From: Candidatus Heimdallarchaeota archaeon
Lineage (GTDB): Archaea; Asgardarchaeota; Heimdallarchaeia; Heimdallarchaeales; Heimdallarchaeaceae
Reading direction: 5' to 3'
Assembly (NCBI GenBank): GCA_023705905.1
Contig: BPTK01000021.1
Coordinates: 1-32,208, forward strand
DNA length: 32,208 bases
Of this stretch, positions 8,646 through 15,305 are shown piece by piece. The translations under genes were made by a program, and so were the position numbers. The first letter of the stretch is position 1, and each line of letters begins with the position of its first letter. Under the pieces are notes generated by a model. It was not told the DNA's origin. It searched no databases and saw nothing but the letters and a program-made list of their open reading frames with translations.

Positions 8646-8901
8646 CTGAAGTTGAAAAGAATTTTTTCATTTTTAGATTTTTTCCAGTTTTGACATTTTC
8701 TTGAAGAATGTGTTTTTTAAGAGATTCAAGTAAGAATTGCGAATCATGTTTTGATTGGAAAGATGATCTAATAACCATTAGAATTTTGCCACAATCTGTA
8801 CAGATGATCTCTTTTGTCGAGAACTCTTCGTTTTCAGCATCGAAAACGGTTACATACCTTTGACATCTTGAACAATATATAGTATCTATCTCATATAGCA
8901 T
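8635..8901 (-). CDS. Zn-ribbon protein of unknown function
   Basis: About 88 residues. The N-terminal half holds two CxxC pairs (YCSRCQRY and ICTDCGKIL) some 20 residues apart, a single zinc ribbon. The C-terminal half is a Lys-rich helical tail. The frame can open at a GTG at 8910, but that GTG is inside the GGTGAG ribosome binding site, so I take the ATG at 8901. A TTTAAATGATA TATA-like element lies near 8960. The end of this gene overlaps the flavoprotein gene by 11 nt, so the pair is probably one transcript. No specific family is recognised; a DNA-, RNA- or protein-binding role would be a guess. Confidence 0.65.
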   Translation of the reverse strand: MLYEIDTIYCSRCQRYVTVFDAENEEFSTKEIICTDCGKILMVIRSSFQSKHDSQFLLESLKKHILQENVKTGKNLKMKKFFSTSGAL

Positions 8902-9068
8902 TTTTCTCACCTATTATCTATATTTGAAACTATTTCTTACTCTAACATAGACATTATCATTTAAAGGAAAAGTATTATGCCTATAGATATGTGGAAAATA
9001 TATTTTATTTATAAAGAACTTAAAAACAAACTTGCTTTCTGAAATTTTTTTTGATTCTACGCGTGTAA

Positions 9069-9755
9069 TTAAGTTTCAATTTTTCTCAAATATTTCTTCT
9101 GTTTTTCATCTAAACGTCTCATTCTCAGTAAACCTTCATAGTACCAACACACAATTGTTCGGTTCATGCTCCTTACATTCTTTTGATGGACTTTATCGTC
9201 ATTTTCAAATCTTCGTAAAACAAGATGTTTATCTGAAGAAAAAAGCGTTATCTCTTCAGTATGCTTAGCTCGTTTGAATCTAAAGGTCTTACATTTCTCA
9301 TTTTGTTCTAAGTCAACTCGATGTCGGAATGCTTTTTCCCCATATATTTTAACATACTCACTGATTTTGTTGATAATGGCATCAAGAGGCATATATCCTA
9401 TCTGTTTCTCCTCTTGTGTAATCTTGTCAAAATCTACTTTTATTTCATCAATCTCTATCAGATTCTTAATTAATTTTGTTTCAACGATAGCGCCCCTATC
9501 TTCAAAAACCTCCCATTTCAATTTGTGATCGGAATCAGATATATCACCACCATAATAATAGATTGATTCAGTTTGAGGACTATAGGTAACCTTCATTACG
9601 CCATCAGGATATATTTTTTCTTTTACTTTGTTGGAGATACTTACTCCATTTACTTCAGATATTTTTCTATATGCTATCTGATATCCTTCAGTTATATCAA
9701 TTTGCTCAAAGCGTACTGAAGAATCCTTACCATCATTTTTACTAACGTGTAGCAT
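9069..9755 (-). CDS. Hypothetical protein, 228 residues
   Basis: Not recognised. The start is well supported by GAGGAGAT just ahead of the ATG. The protein is mixed alpha/beta and charged. The first part looks like an antiparallel beta sheet (VRFEQIDITEGYQIAYRKI, GVMKVTYSPQTESIYYYGG, GAIVETKLI), followed by a helical segment (YMPLDAIINKISEYVKIYG) and a strongly basic C-terminus (KFRFKRAKH is approximated by FRFKRAKHTEE, then LRMRRLDEKQKKYLRKIE). The basic tail could contact nucleic acid, but no motif proves this. No Cys pairs, signal peptide or membrane segment. It ends 158 nt before the Zn-ribbon gene, with an AT-rich gap that contains that gene's promoter. Confidence 0.55.
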   Translation of the reverse strand: MLHVSKNDGKDSSVRFEQIDITEGYQIAYRKISEVNGVSISNKVKEKIYPDGVMKVTYSPQTESIYYYGGDISDSDHKLKWEVFEDRGAIVETKLIKNLIEIDEIKVDFDKITQEEKQIGYMPLDAIINKISEYVKIYGEKAFRHRVDLEQNEKCKTFRFKRAKHTEEITLFSSDKHLVLRRFENDDKVHQKNVRSMNRTIVCWYYEGLLRMRRLDEKQKKYLRKIET

Positions 9756-10014
9756 TTTATCTCCTCATTCTATCGTATTGTTAACTATGAATAAATAGTC
9801 TGAAAGAAATAGACAACTTCTCGTCTTAAACCAGATTCAAGTGCTAATATCATAAAACCCACTTAATCAATAAAGTAGATTAGTATTATCTAGGCAATAT
9901 CTACATATTTGGACTGGCATTTATTCACCCTAAAAACTCTAAATTTACACAAATTATTGTGCTAACATATTGCTAAAACCAGTTTTATAGGAATTTGAAG
10001 GTATTTAGAAGTAT

Positions 10015-10078
10015 TACAGTCTACTGTATTTCACATACAGAAATGAAAAGGTTTATATATACTTACAGAAATATGTAA
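10015..10078 (+). promoter_or_regulatory. Candidate operator array of TACAG/CTGTA half-sites
   Basis: Three inverted repeats lie close together: TACAGT-CT-ACTGTA (10015-10028), CTGTAT-5 nt-ATACAG (10024-10040) and TTACA-6 nt-TGTAA (10063-10078). They share the half-site TACAG/CTGTA and flank the TATA element, the last one lying between it and the expected transcription start. The operon downstream encodes a winged-helix regulator, so autoregulation is a natural reading. The rest of the 9756-10113 gap shows only the minus gene's upstream region and AT-rich sequence. Confidence 0.5.
10047..10061 (+). promoter_or_regulatory. BRE/TATA promoter of the coiled-coil operon
   Basis: The stretch AAAAGGTTTATATATA combines a purine-rich BRE-like part with a strong TATA box (10052-10061). 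Transcription would start near 10082, giving a leader of about 32 nt before the ATG at 10114, with GGTGAG at 10104-10109 as ribosome binding site. Confidence 0.65.
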
Positions 10079-10113
10079 ATTAACACGTAAAAGTGTAACA
10101 ATAGGTGAGAAAC

Positions 10114-10236
10114 ATGAGACAAAGTGAAACGATAAGAACATTGGATCAAGAGATCCGCAAGTTAAAAGATGAATTAAGTCAACTTCAAAGAGCAAAAAGA
10201 GTGTTGAAGAGAAAATCAGAATTAGTAGCTATGTAG
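10114..10236 (+). CDS. 40-residue amphipathic helical protein
   Basis: A small gene just after the promoter: ATG at 10114, GGTGAG ribosome binding site 4 nt ahead, stop at 10234-10236. The product (MRQSETIRTLDQEIRKLKDE, then LSQLQRAKRVLKRK) is one continuous charged helix with hydrophobic residues at heptad-like spacing, so it could form a coiled coil. It is basic overall. The next gene begins 10 nt downstream, and all four genes of the set run in one direction with their own GGTGA-type sites. I know no family for it. The good ribosome binding site and promoter position are the main reasons to accept so short a gene. Confidence 0.6.
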   Translation: MRQSETIRTLDQEIRKLKDELSQLQRAKRVLKRKSELVAM

Positions 10237-10246
10237 GGTGATTATC

Positions 10247-10450
10247 TTGAAACAATATGATTTTGAAAATGATTTTGATGAATGCTTAGACGAATGGATG
10301 GATGAGTTAAAGGGTTCCATGAAGGAACTCAAAGAATCTTTGAAAGAAATGGTTCTAGACTTAAAGGACACCATGAATGAGCTGAAGTATGATCTAAAAG
10401 AAATATTTGACTCCAGCGAAATTTCCGAAGAGAAGGAGAGTATTTTTTAA
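10247..10450 (+). CDS. 67-residue acidic amphipathic helical protein
   Basis: The frame can open at a GTG at 10238, but that codon lies in the GGGTGAT ribosome binding site. The TTG at 10247, 5-6 nt after it, is the better start. The product is very acidic and entirely helical, with a repeating pattern of about 7 residues: MKELKESLKEMVLDLKDTMN and ELKYDLKEIFDSS, preceded by ECLDEWMDELKG. It looks like a coiled-coil partner of opposite charge to the 40-residue protein just upstream and to the basic parts of the regulator downstream. No family recognised. Position two in a tight operon. Confidence 0.65.
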   Translation: MKQYDFENDFDECLDEWMDELKGSMKELKESLKEMVLDLKDTMNELKYDLKEIFDSSEISEEKESIF

Positions 10451-10465
10451 TTAAGGTGAAAAAAA

Positions 10466-11905
10466 ATGACGGAAGAAAAAGAAAACATGAAAGAATTAAG
10501 AGAGGAAATTGATGAGTTAAAAGACCTCATACAAAACCTAACGAAGAATCAAGCTAACGCATACAAAGATCTAGACGATAAAGAGAGAACTAAGAAATTA
10601 GAGTCTGATAAGAAACAAGATAAAATTAAAAGAGATGCTAGAAGAAGAATTGAACGAGACATCAACAAGAAGAAACGCAAGGTTGAACATTTCATCCATG
10701 ATGAACCTCTGGATAGAGCAATACCAGTAGTAAAACCAGTAAAAGTAGTAAAACCTGCAAGGCCTGCAAGACCTGCAAGACCTGCAAGACCTGCAAAACC
10801 TGCAAGACCTGTTAGTCCTAGAGCTTTCAAAGGATTTGAGGGACGAATCAATTTTGAATCAGAAGATTTCAAGGATTCGCTGAAGGATTTTACTAAGAGG
10901 GTTGAAAAAGCAGCAAAAGAAGGAGAAAAAGCAGCAAAAGAGATTACAGATAAACTTACCAAAAAGATACAAAAAGTGTTAGAAAAAGAAAATGAAAGAT
11001 TAAGAGAGGCTGTAAATATTTCAACTGAAGAATACGAAGAGATAATGGAAGAAATAGAGGACTATAGAACAGAGATTGATGATGCTCAGCAGAACATAGA
11101 TGAAGAAAGAGCCACGCTAATAGAAGCTCAACGAGAAATGGGCATGGCAAAACGAAGAATGGAACGAGCAAAGCAACAAGGAGATCTAGAACTTCAACAA
11201 GAAGCTAAAGAAGAATTAAGAGAAGCAACAGAGAATTTACAAGATGCCAGGGATGATATTAGAGGTGCAAACCAGGAATTAACCCAAGCAAAAAGAGAAT
11301 TTGCTAGATTACAAAGAAGAGCAGAAAAAATTCATGAGGCACAATCAAAGAATGGTGGAGCAAAAGTAATTCGAGTGGGTGATGTTGATTTAGGATCAAC
11401 TTTCACAGAATATTCTGACAGAGTAATGTCTTCATTAGCCAAAAACCTTGAAAGCACAATAAAAATTGCTGTTGATGGGGGTAAAAGAGCTATTAGGGGT
11501 GTATCTACTAAAATGGACAAAGATGGCGACATCACCATTATTGAACATGGCGGCGCGATAGATATTGAGGAATATGAAGAAGTGATGGAAAAAACCGCAG
11601 ATCTTTTGTCAGCATTAGGAGACAAGAACAGATTGCTTCTACTAAAAATACTTGAAGATTCTCCACAATATCAAAAAGAGCTTGCAGAAGAAACTGGGTT
11701 ACGCGGTGGTACCTTTAAGCACCATTCAGATATTCTTCAAGAGGTTAATTTCATCACAAGAGAAGCAATTCGAGGAAGATATCTGATCACCCAATTAGGG
11801 ATTGAAGCTCTCAAATTAGCTGAATTGATACATTATCGTAAACAACAACTAGAAAATTACGAAAATGAAGATGATGATTCAATCGATATTGATATTGAAG
11901 ATTAA
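10466..11905 (+). CDS. Coiled-coil protein with C-terminal winged-helix (ArsR-like) domain
   Basis: 479 residues. In order: an N-terminal charged helix (1-80), a Pro/Ala/Arg tandem-repeat linker (about 88-115, units of PAR), a helical part with EKAAKEGEKAAKEI, a long heptad-rich coiled coil (about 165-295), a spacer with short strands (about 298-370) and a C-terminal winged helix (about 380-460: LLSALGDKNRLLLLKILEDS, YQKELAEETG, recognition helix GGTFKHHSDILQEVNFI, wing ITREAIRGRYLITQLG). The last part matches ArsR-type DNA-binding domains. The tail is acidic (EDDDSIDIDIED). It should bind DNA as a dimer or oligomer held by the coil. The AAGGTGA ribosome binding site supports the start. It may bind the repeated TACAG sites before its own operon; its signal is unknown, and it has no Cys-based sensor. 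Confidence 0.75.
   Translation: MTEEKENMKELREEIDELKDLIQNLTKNQANAYKDLDDKERTKKLESDKKQDKIKRDARRRIERDINKKKRKVEHFIHDEPLDRAIPVVKPVKVVKPARPARPARPARPAKPARPVSPRAFKGFEGRINFESEDFKDSLKDFTKRVEKAAKEGEKAAKEITDKLTKKIQKVLEKENERLREAVNISTEEYEEIMEEIEDYRTEIDDAQQNIDEERATLIEAQREMGMAKRRMERAKQQGDLELQQEAKEELREATENLQDARDDIRGANQELTQAKREFARLQRRAEKIHEAQSKNGGAKVIRVGDVDLGSTFTEYSDRVMSSLAKNLESTIKIAVDGGKRAIRGVSTKMDKDGDITIIEHGGAIDIEEYEEVMEKTADLLSALGDKNRLLLLKILEDSPQYQKELAEETGLRGGTFKHHSDILQEVNFITREAIRGRYLITQLGIEALKLAELIHYRKQQLENYENEDDDSIDIDIED
10754..10807 (+). repeat. 9-bp in-frame tandem repeat (CCTGCAAGA), six units
   Basis: Six near-identical units of CCTGCAAGA encode the Pro-Ala-Arg linker of the winged-helix protein. The fifth unit differs (AAA, giving Lys). 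Such repeats can change in number by slippage without breaking the frame. Confidence 0.85.
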
Positions 11906-11923
11906 GTAGCTGGTGAGAAAACA

Positions 11924-12598
11924 ATGAGATTAAGTGTAAAAAACCGACCTTTGAAAATCACCCACAGCTACGAATATACGTTCGATAATAATATTGTTAA
12001 AATCTCATTATCAAAGAAATCCCTCTTATTTCCAGTTTTTAATGAAAAGGAAAATAAGCAGATAGGATTTCTTCTTGAAGGACCTATGGGGATCATTGCA
12101 GATTTAATAGTTCACTCCCAAAAAGGTGCGGTAGGAGAGTTATTTGATAAAACATTCTCTACGATTATTCTTTTTCCTGTTAAACTCCCTTTTCTTTCAT
12201 TAGACCATGTTAAAGATACAGTTCCTGTGGAGAATTTTGAACCTTATCAAGAACTAGTGAGTAAATATAACAGAATTTTTTCATTAAACAAAATTGGAAT
12301 GGCAGACATAAGTAAACATACTTTGATAGTAACACAAAAACCCAAATTATTTTGGTTAATTAGCTCTGATGGCGCATATCTAATAGGGAAAAAGGAGATC
12401 ATAGGAAGAAAGGGTCCAAAGAAATTCCTATGGATTTCTAAGAAAGGATTGATTTCAGTAAACAAAGACGGAAAATATAGATCTATTGCGGATATGCTCC
12501 AGATTAAAGATATCAAGCAATCTTTCCAGAACGTTTTTGGAAAACCACTGTCAAACCTATTTTCAAGCATTCAAGACTCATTTTCAAAATTTGCATAA
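11924..12598 (+). CDS. Hypothetical protein of the winged-helix operon, 224 residues
   Basis: Not recognised. The start is fixed by GGTGAG 6 nt before the ATG. It lies 18 nt after the regulator gene, so it is the fourth gene of the operon. The sequence is mostly beta with hydrophobic strands: HSYEYTFDNNIVKISLSKKS, IGFLLEGPMGIIADLIVHS, STIILFPVKLPFLSL, then after a helical linker LIVTQKPKLFWLISSDGAYL and KKFLWISKKGLISVNKDGKY. The C-terminal 35 residues are an amphipathic helix (LSNLFSSIQDSFSKF). None of the hydrophobic runs is long enough to be a certain membrane helix. It could be the effector or sensor for the regulator, which is inference from operon position only. Confidence 0.6.
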   Translation: MRLSVKNRPLKITHSYEYTFDNNIVKISLSKKSLLFPVFNEKENKQIGFLLEGPMGIIADLIVHSQKGAVGELFDKTFSTIILFPVKLPFLSLDHVKDTVPVENFEPYQELVSKYNRIFSLNKIGMADISKHTLIVTQKPKLFWLISSDGAYLIGKKEIIGRKGPKKFLWISKKGLISVNKDGKYRSIADMLQIKDIKQSFQNVFGKPLSNLFSSIQDSFSKFA

Positions 12599-12620
12599 GT
12601 TAGTGCAATTTTCTCTTTTT

Positions 12621-13601
12621 TTATTTCAATTTATTCGCTACTTGTTTTATAGCTCTTGCAATTTGCCTCGAAATAATTGGCGGAACAGCTTCTCCAACTT
12701 GATTGAAAACTGAATCAACATTACCAGTAAAAACAAATGTATCAGGAAAACCCATCAAACGAGCATGTTCCCTAGGGGTTAGAGGACGATTCTTAAAAGG
12801 ATGGATGAACCGAGATTTGCCCATGATGGTTTCAGCTGTTTTTTCTGGATCAAGTTTTATCCACGTTTTCTTTTCTTCAACAGCTCCAGAAAAATAGACT
12901 GCGGCCCCACCTTTTTTTATTCGATGTAATCTATCACTTACCCTCTTCGGAAAGAAGAGAGCAAAATGATTTGAAAAATCGTTAGGATAAGAAGGATCAG
13001 GGAGATCACTAATAGCTTCTGACGTAGTAACATTTCTCTGTCTTGGAAGTTTCAAACGAACATTACTTATGAAAACCCTAGTTCTTTCACTTGGACACCC
13101 ATGGCTTTCAGTAGCAATAACATTAAAATATATTTTTTCAAAACCCACCTTCGCAAATTCATTTGAAATCAACTCTCTTCCAATACCATTCATCATAGGA
13201 ACAACATTTTCAATAACAAAGAATTTTGAGGATAAATCACCTATAATTCGTATTGCATGAAAAATCAAATCACCATTGGGATCTGTGTAAAATCTATCAA
13301 ATGGGTCTTTATATCTAGCTGTGTTGGCTGAAGTGAAGGGTTCACATGGTGGAGAAGCAAGGATGACATCTGGTATTTCACTTATTTCTGACTCAATCTG
13401 TAAAGAGTGAATAGATCGAATATCAGCATTCATTATTGGTGTATCGGGAAAATTAAGTTTGTATGTCTGAGCTGCACCATCGTCAATTTCAACAGCAAGT
13501 AGATGTCTAAATCTTTCTTGCACAAAACCTAAACTAAATCCTCCTGCTCCTGAGAATAAATCAATGAATGAGAATTCCTTCTTTTTTGAATTAGGGTTCA
13601 T
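12621..13601 (-). CDS. Orphan C5-cytosine DNA methyltransferase
   Basis: 326 residues with the ordered motifs of Dcm-type enzymes: motif I FIDLFSGAGGFSLGF (12-26), motif IV SPPCEPF with catalytic Cys86, motif VI ENVVPM, motif VIII SERTRVFI, motif IX RPLTPREHARLMGFPD and motif X VGEAVPP. The usual PCQPF reads PCEPF here. It would transfer a methyl group from SAM to C5 of cytosine in a specific DNA site. The frame stays open upstream to 13661, but those 20 residues are translated from the tRNA-Val gene, so I set the start at the ATG at 13601. No ribosome binding site is evident. No restriction endonuclease is encoded nearby, so it appears to be a solitary methylase. Confidence 0.9.
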   Translation of the reverse strand: MNPNSKKKEFSFIDLFSGAGGFSLGFVQERFRHLLAVEIDDGAAQTYKLNFPDTPIMNADIRSIHSLQIESEISEIPDVILASPPCEPFTSANTARYKDPFDRFYTDPNGDLIFHAIRIIGDLSSKFFVIENVVPMMNGIGRELISNEFAKVGFEKIYFNVIATESHGCPSERTRVFISNVRLKLPRQRNVTTSEAISDLPDPSYPNDFSNHFALFFPKRVSDRLHRIKKGGAAVYFSGAVEEKKTWIKLDPEKTAETIMGKSRFIHPFKNRPLTPREHARLMGFPDTFVFTGNVDSVFNQVGEAVPPIISRQIARAIKQVANKLK

Positions 13602-13627
13602 TTCTGCAGCACTACTTCTAAAATTGG

Positions 13628-13703
13628 TGGGGCAGGCAGGATTTGAACCTGCGACATCCACTGTGTGAGAGTGGCATCATGGGCCAAGCTAGATCACTGC
13701 CCC
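13628..13703 (-). tRNA. tRNA-Val (anticodon CAC)
   Basis: The reverse strand folds as a cloverleaf. Acceptor GGGGCAG pairs with CTGCCCC; the anticodon stem is CCACT/AGTGG with loop CTCACAC, giving anticodon CAC; the T arm is GCAGG-TTCAAAT-CCTGC; the discriminator is A. The D arm (ATCT/TGAT) resembles other tRNA-Val. CC of the CCA end follows in the genomic sequence (13626-13627). There is no intron in the anticodon loop. The methyltransferase gene begins 24-27 nt downstream on the same strand, so one transcript may carry both. Confidence 0.95.
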
Positions 13704-13769
13704 TAAGCATTAGGAGATTAACTAATTAGTATTTATTTTTTCTGTTACCTATTGTTATTGAAAAATCAG

Positions 13770-14016
13770 ATAGATATGCCCCTGAGGTTAACCCTTGGTA
13801 TCATTTTAAGGGGATGTCCCATATCCACCAGTTGAGCGCCTCAGGAGCAACTGTATCCCGCTAGGGTTGACTCACCGTCATCGTATTGAGTGTTACACTC
13901 AACTAGGGAAAGAGCCCGTTGATAGCGGAAATGTAGCCTTTTCCTTGCACCTTCTTTCCTAGTCGGCATCGCCATCTCTAGAAAGTCCTCGATAAAGGCA
14001 ATATACCATAACTCTT
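13770..14016 (-). ncRNA. Structured non-coding RNA of unassigned class
   Basis: The gap between tRNA-Val and tyrS has a base composition unlike its AT-rich surroundings and is full of helices. On the minus strand: GCTCCTGAGG (13839-13848) pairs with CCTCAGGGGC (13778-13787), nine Watson-Crick pairs plus one G-U that would be a C-A mismatch on the other strand; CTAGGAAAGA (13963-13972) pairs with TCTTTCCCTAG (13903-13913) with one bulge; directly beside it TTGAGTG-TAA-CACTCAA (13886-13902) is a hairpin; CCCTAGCGGG is another (13857-13866). A GGTGCAAGG stretch inside the second helix faintly recalls the GUGCAA element of RNase P RNA, but I cannot find a convincing P4 core. Ends are approximate. 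RNase P RNA is the leading guess, not a firm call. Confidence 0.55.
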
Positions 14017-14059
14017 CGGCTATCTTGAAGTTTTTTGTCTGATACAAAAGAAAGAAGAA

Positions 14060-15127
14060 TTAGAAAGTCTTTACCTCTTCAAGTAAGTCTACGTGTTTCT
14101 CAAAGTAGTTTCTCGAAGGTTTAAGAATTTCCACTAAAGATTTAGACACAGCTGTTTTTAGATCCATGGGATGCAATTCACCTTTGAGATACGTATCTTC
14201 AAAAGATTTATAGCTGTTGAAGGTGATATCGCCACCAAACTTTTCAGATCGCTCAATTTTGAGAGTAGAGTACATGGTGAAGATAATGTATTGTACCATT
14301 TCTGTTATTGGATTACCTATAACTTGTTTAGGAGGACATTGAGCTTTTTTGATTTTTCTAAATATATCTTCCTCGCTATCATGAATAAATATACATGTAT
14401 CTGGTTTAGATTTACTCATTTTTGCATCGATCTGTGCAGATAAATCAGGAACAGCTTCAGCATCCATTTTCTTCCCTAATCCTTCCAAACCTGTCAACAA
14501 GGGTGTGTGAAGACATGAAGGTTTAGTAAAGCCTAACTTCTCAGCTGTATCTCTTGCTAGCATATGTGCTTTTCTCTGATCCATACCACCAACAGCTAAA
14601 TCAATCTCCATATCATAAATATCAGCTACTTGCATTGCAGGATAATAAAGAAAAGCTGATTCCATCTCTCCTTCAGATTTTCTACCCATAATTGGCATAG
14701 TTCTCATTATTCTAGCAAGAGAATTTGCCTTAGCAACACGTACAACTTTAGCCCAGTAATCACTTCGTTCTACCAACTCTGAGGCCCAAATGTATTTGAT
14801 GTTGGGGCCTTTGACTCCAACTGATTCAAAAGCCTTTTGAAAATATTCCCCAGCTATCTTGATCTTATCCATGTCAGCTCCAAGTTTATTATTAATCCAA
14901 CTATGCCAATCTGCAAGGAAGACAACGGCTTCGAATCCAGCTTTTGCTAAATCTTGCAATTTGTTACCTATTACTAAACCTGTTCCCAAATGAAGTAATC
15001 CTGAAAGTTCAAAACCTACGTATGCTCGTGGTTTTTCTTTTTCAGTGAGAATTTTTTGTATTTCTTCTTTTAGGATAATTTCTTCGGCATTTTTTGTTAT
15101 TAATTTCATCTTATCTTCAATAGACAT
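14060..15127 (-). CDS. tyrS: Tyrosyl-tRNA synthetase
   Basis: 355 residues, class I synthetase of the archaeal/eukaryotic TyrRS kind. The HIGH motif appears as HLGT (46-49) in AYVGFELSGLLHLGTG, and KMSKS lies at 236-240. FLADWHSWINNK, AVGGMDQRKAHMLAR (180-192) and the C-terminal FGGDITFNSY and ELHPMDLKTAV segments are typical for TyrRS, and separate it from TrpRS. It attaches tyrosine to tRNA-Tyr. The ATG at 15127 is preceded by CAGGTGAT, a good ribosome binding site. It follows dnaG on the same strand after a 178-nt gap with a long inverted repeat, and is followed by the unassigned structured RNA. Confidence 0.95.
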   Translation of the reverse strand: MSIEDKMKLITKNAEEIILKEEIQKILTEKEKPRAYVGFELSGLLHLGTGLVIGNKLQDLAKAGFEAVVFLADWHSWINNKLGADMDKIKIAGEYFQKAFESVGVKGPNIKYIWASELVERSDYWAKVVRVAKANSLARIMRTMPIMGRKSEGEMESAFLYYPAMQVADIYDMEIDLAVGGMDQRKAHMLARDTAEKLGFTKPSCLHTPLLTGLEGLGKKMDAEAVPDLSAQIDAKMSKSKPDTCIFIHDSEEDIFRKIKKAQCPPKQVIGNPITEMVQYIIFTMYSTLKIERSEKFGGDITFNSYKSFEDTYLKGELHPMDLKTAVSKSLVEILKPSRNYFEKHVDLLEEVKTF

Positions 15128-15180
15128 TGCATATCACCTGAGTTTTTGAAAATTCTTTGATGGTTTCTGCCCCACACTAA

Positions 15181-15260
15181 TAATAGTAAAAATAAACTAA
15201 TGAAAGTCATAGATATTCCAAGGGCTTCATCTCTGCCTACGAATCTATAGTTTACTATTA
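15181..15260 (-). promoter_or_regulatory. 80-nt element with 10-bp closing inverted repeat before tyrS
   Basis: TAATAGTAAA (15181-15190) and TTTACTATTA (15251-15260) are perfect complements, 60 nt apart, with a second nested pair ATAGAT/ATCTAT (15209-15214, 15243-15248) and a GC-rich apical part with GGGC and GCC. Such nested pairing suggests an RNA stem. It lies between dnaG and tyrS on their strand, so it may be the tyrS leader, a dnaG 3' end, or a small RNA. It fits no family I know. Confidence 0.4.
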
Positions 15261-15305
15261 AGGGTTTTGGCCATTAATAAGAAAGAAAATAAAAAAGAAA
15301 AAAAA

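Noticed and set aside
9032-9528. Plus-strand frames opposite the 9069-9755 gene
   Set aside because: The minus frame is longer and has a clear GAGGAG ribosome binding site; the plus frames are shadows.
10754-10807. CRISPR-like short repeats
   Set aside because: The 9-bp units are contiguous and in frame, encoding a Pro-Ala-Arg linker; there are no spacers.
12621-13601. Restriction-modification system
   Set aside because: No endonuclease gene is adjacent; Hjc at 24491 is a junction resolvase and is unrelated.
13602-13661. N-terminal 20 residues of the methyltransferase frame
   Set aside because: They are translated from the tRNA-Val 3' half and are not part of the enzyme family.
13778-13848. 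tRNA-like 71-nt segment closed by a 10-bp stem
   Set aside because: The ends pair like an acceptor stem and part of it resembles a D arm, but no T arm with TTCRA loop and no proper anticodon arm exist on either strand. Treated as part of the larger structured RNA.
13770-14016. Firm RNase P RNA call
   Set aside because: A GUGCAA-like element is present but I could not match the conserved P4 strands, so the class is left open.
13841-14047. 68-codon minus-strand reading frame
   Set aside because: It lies within the structured RNA, lacks a ribosome binding site, and its translation shows no domain-like pattern.
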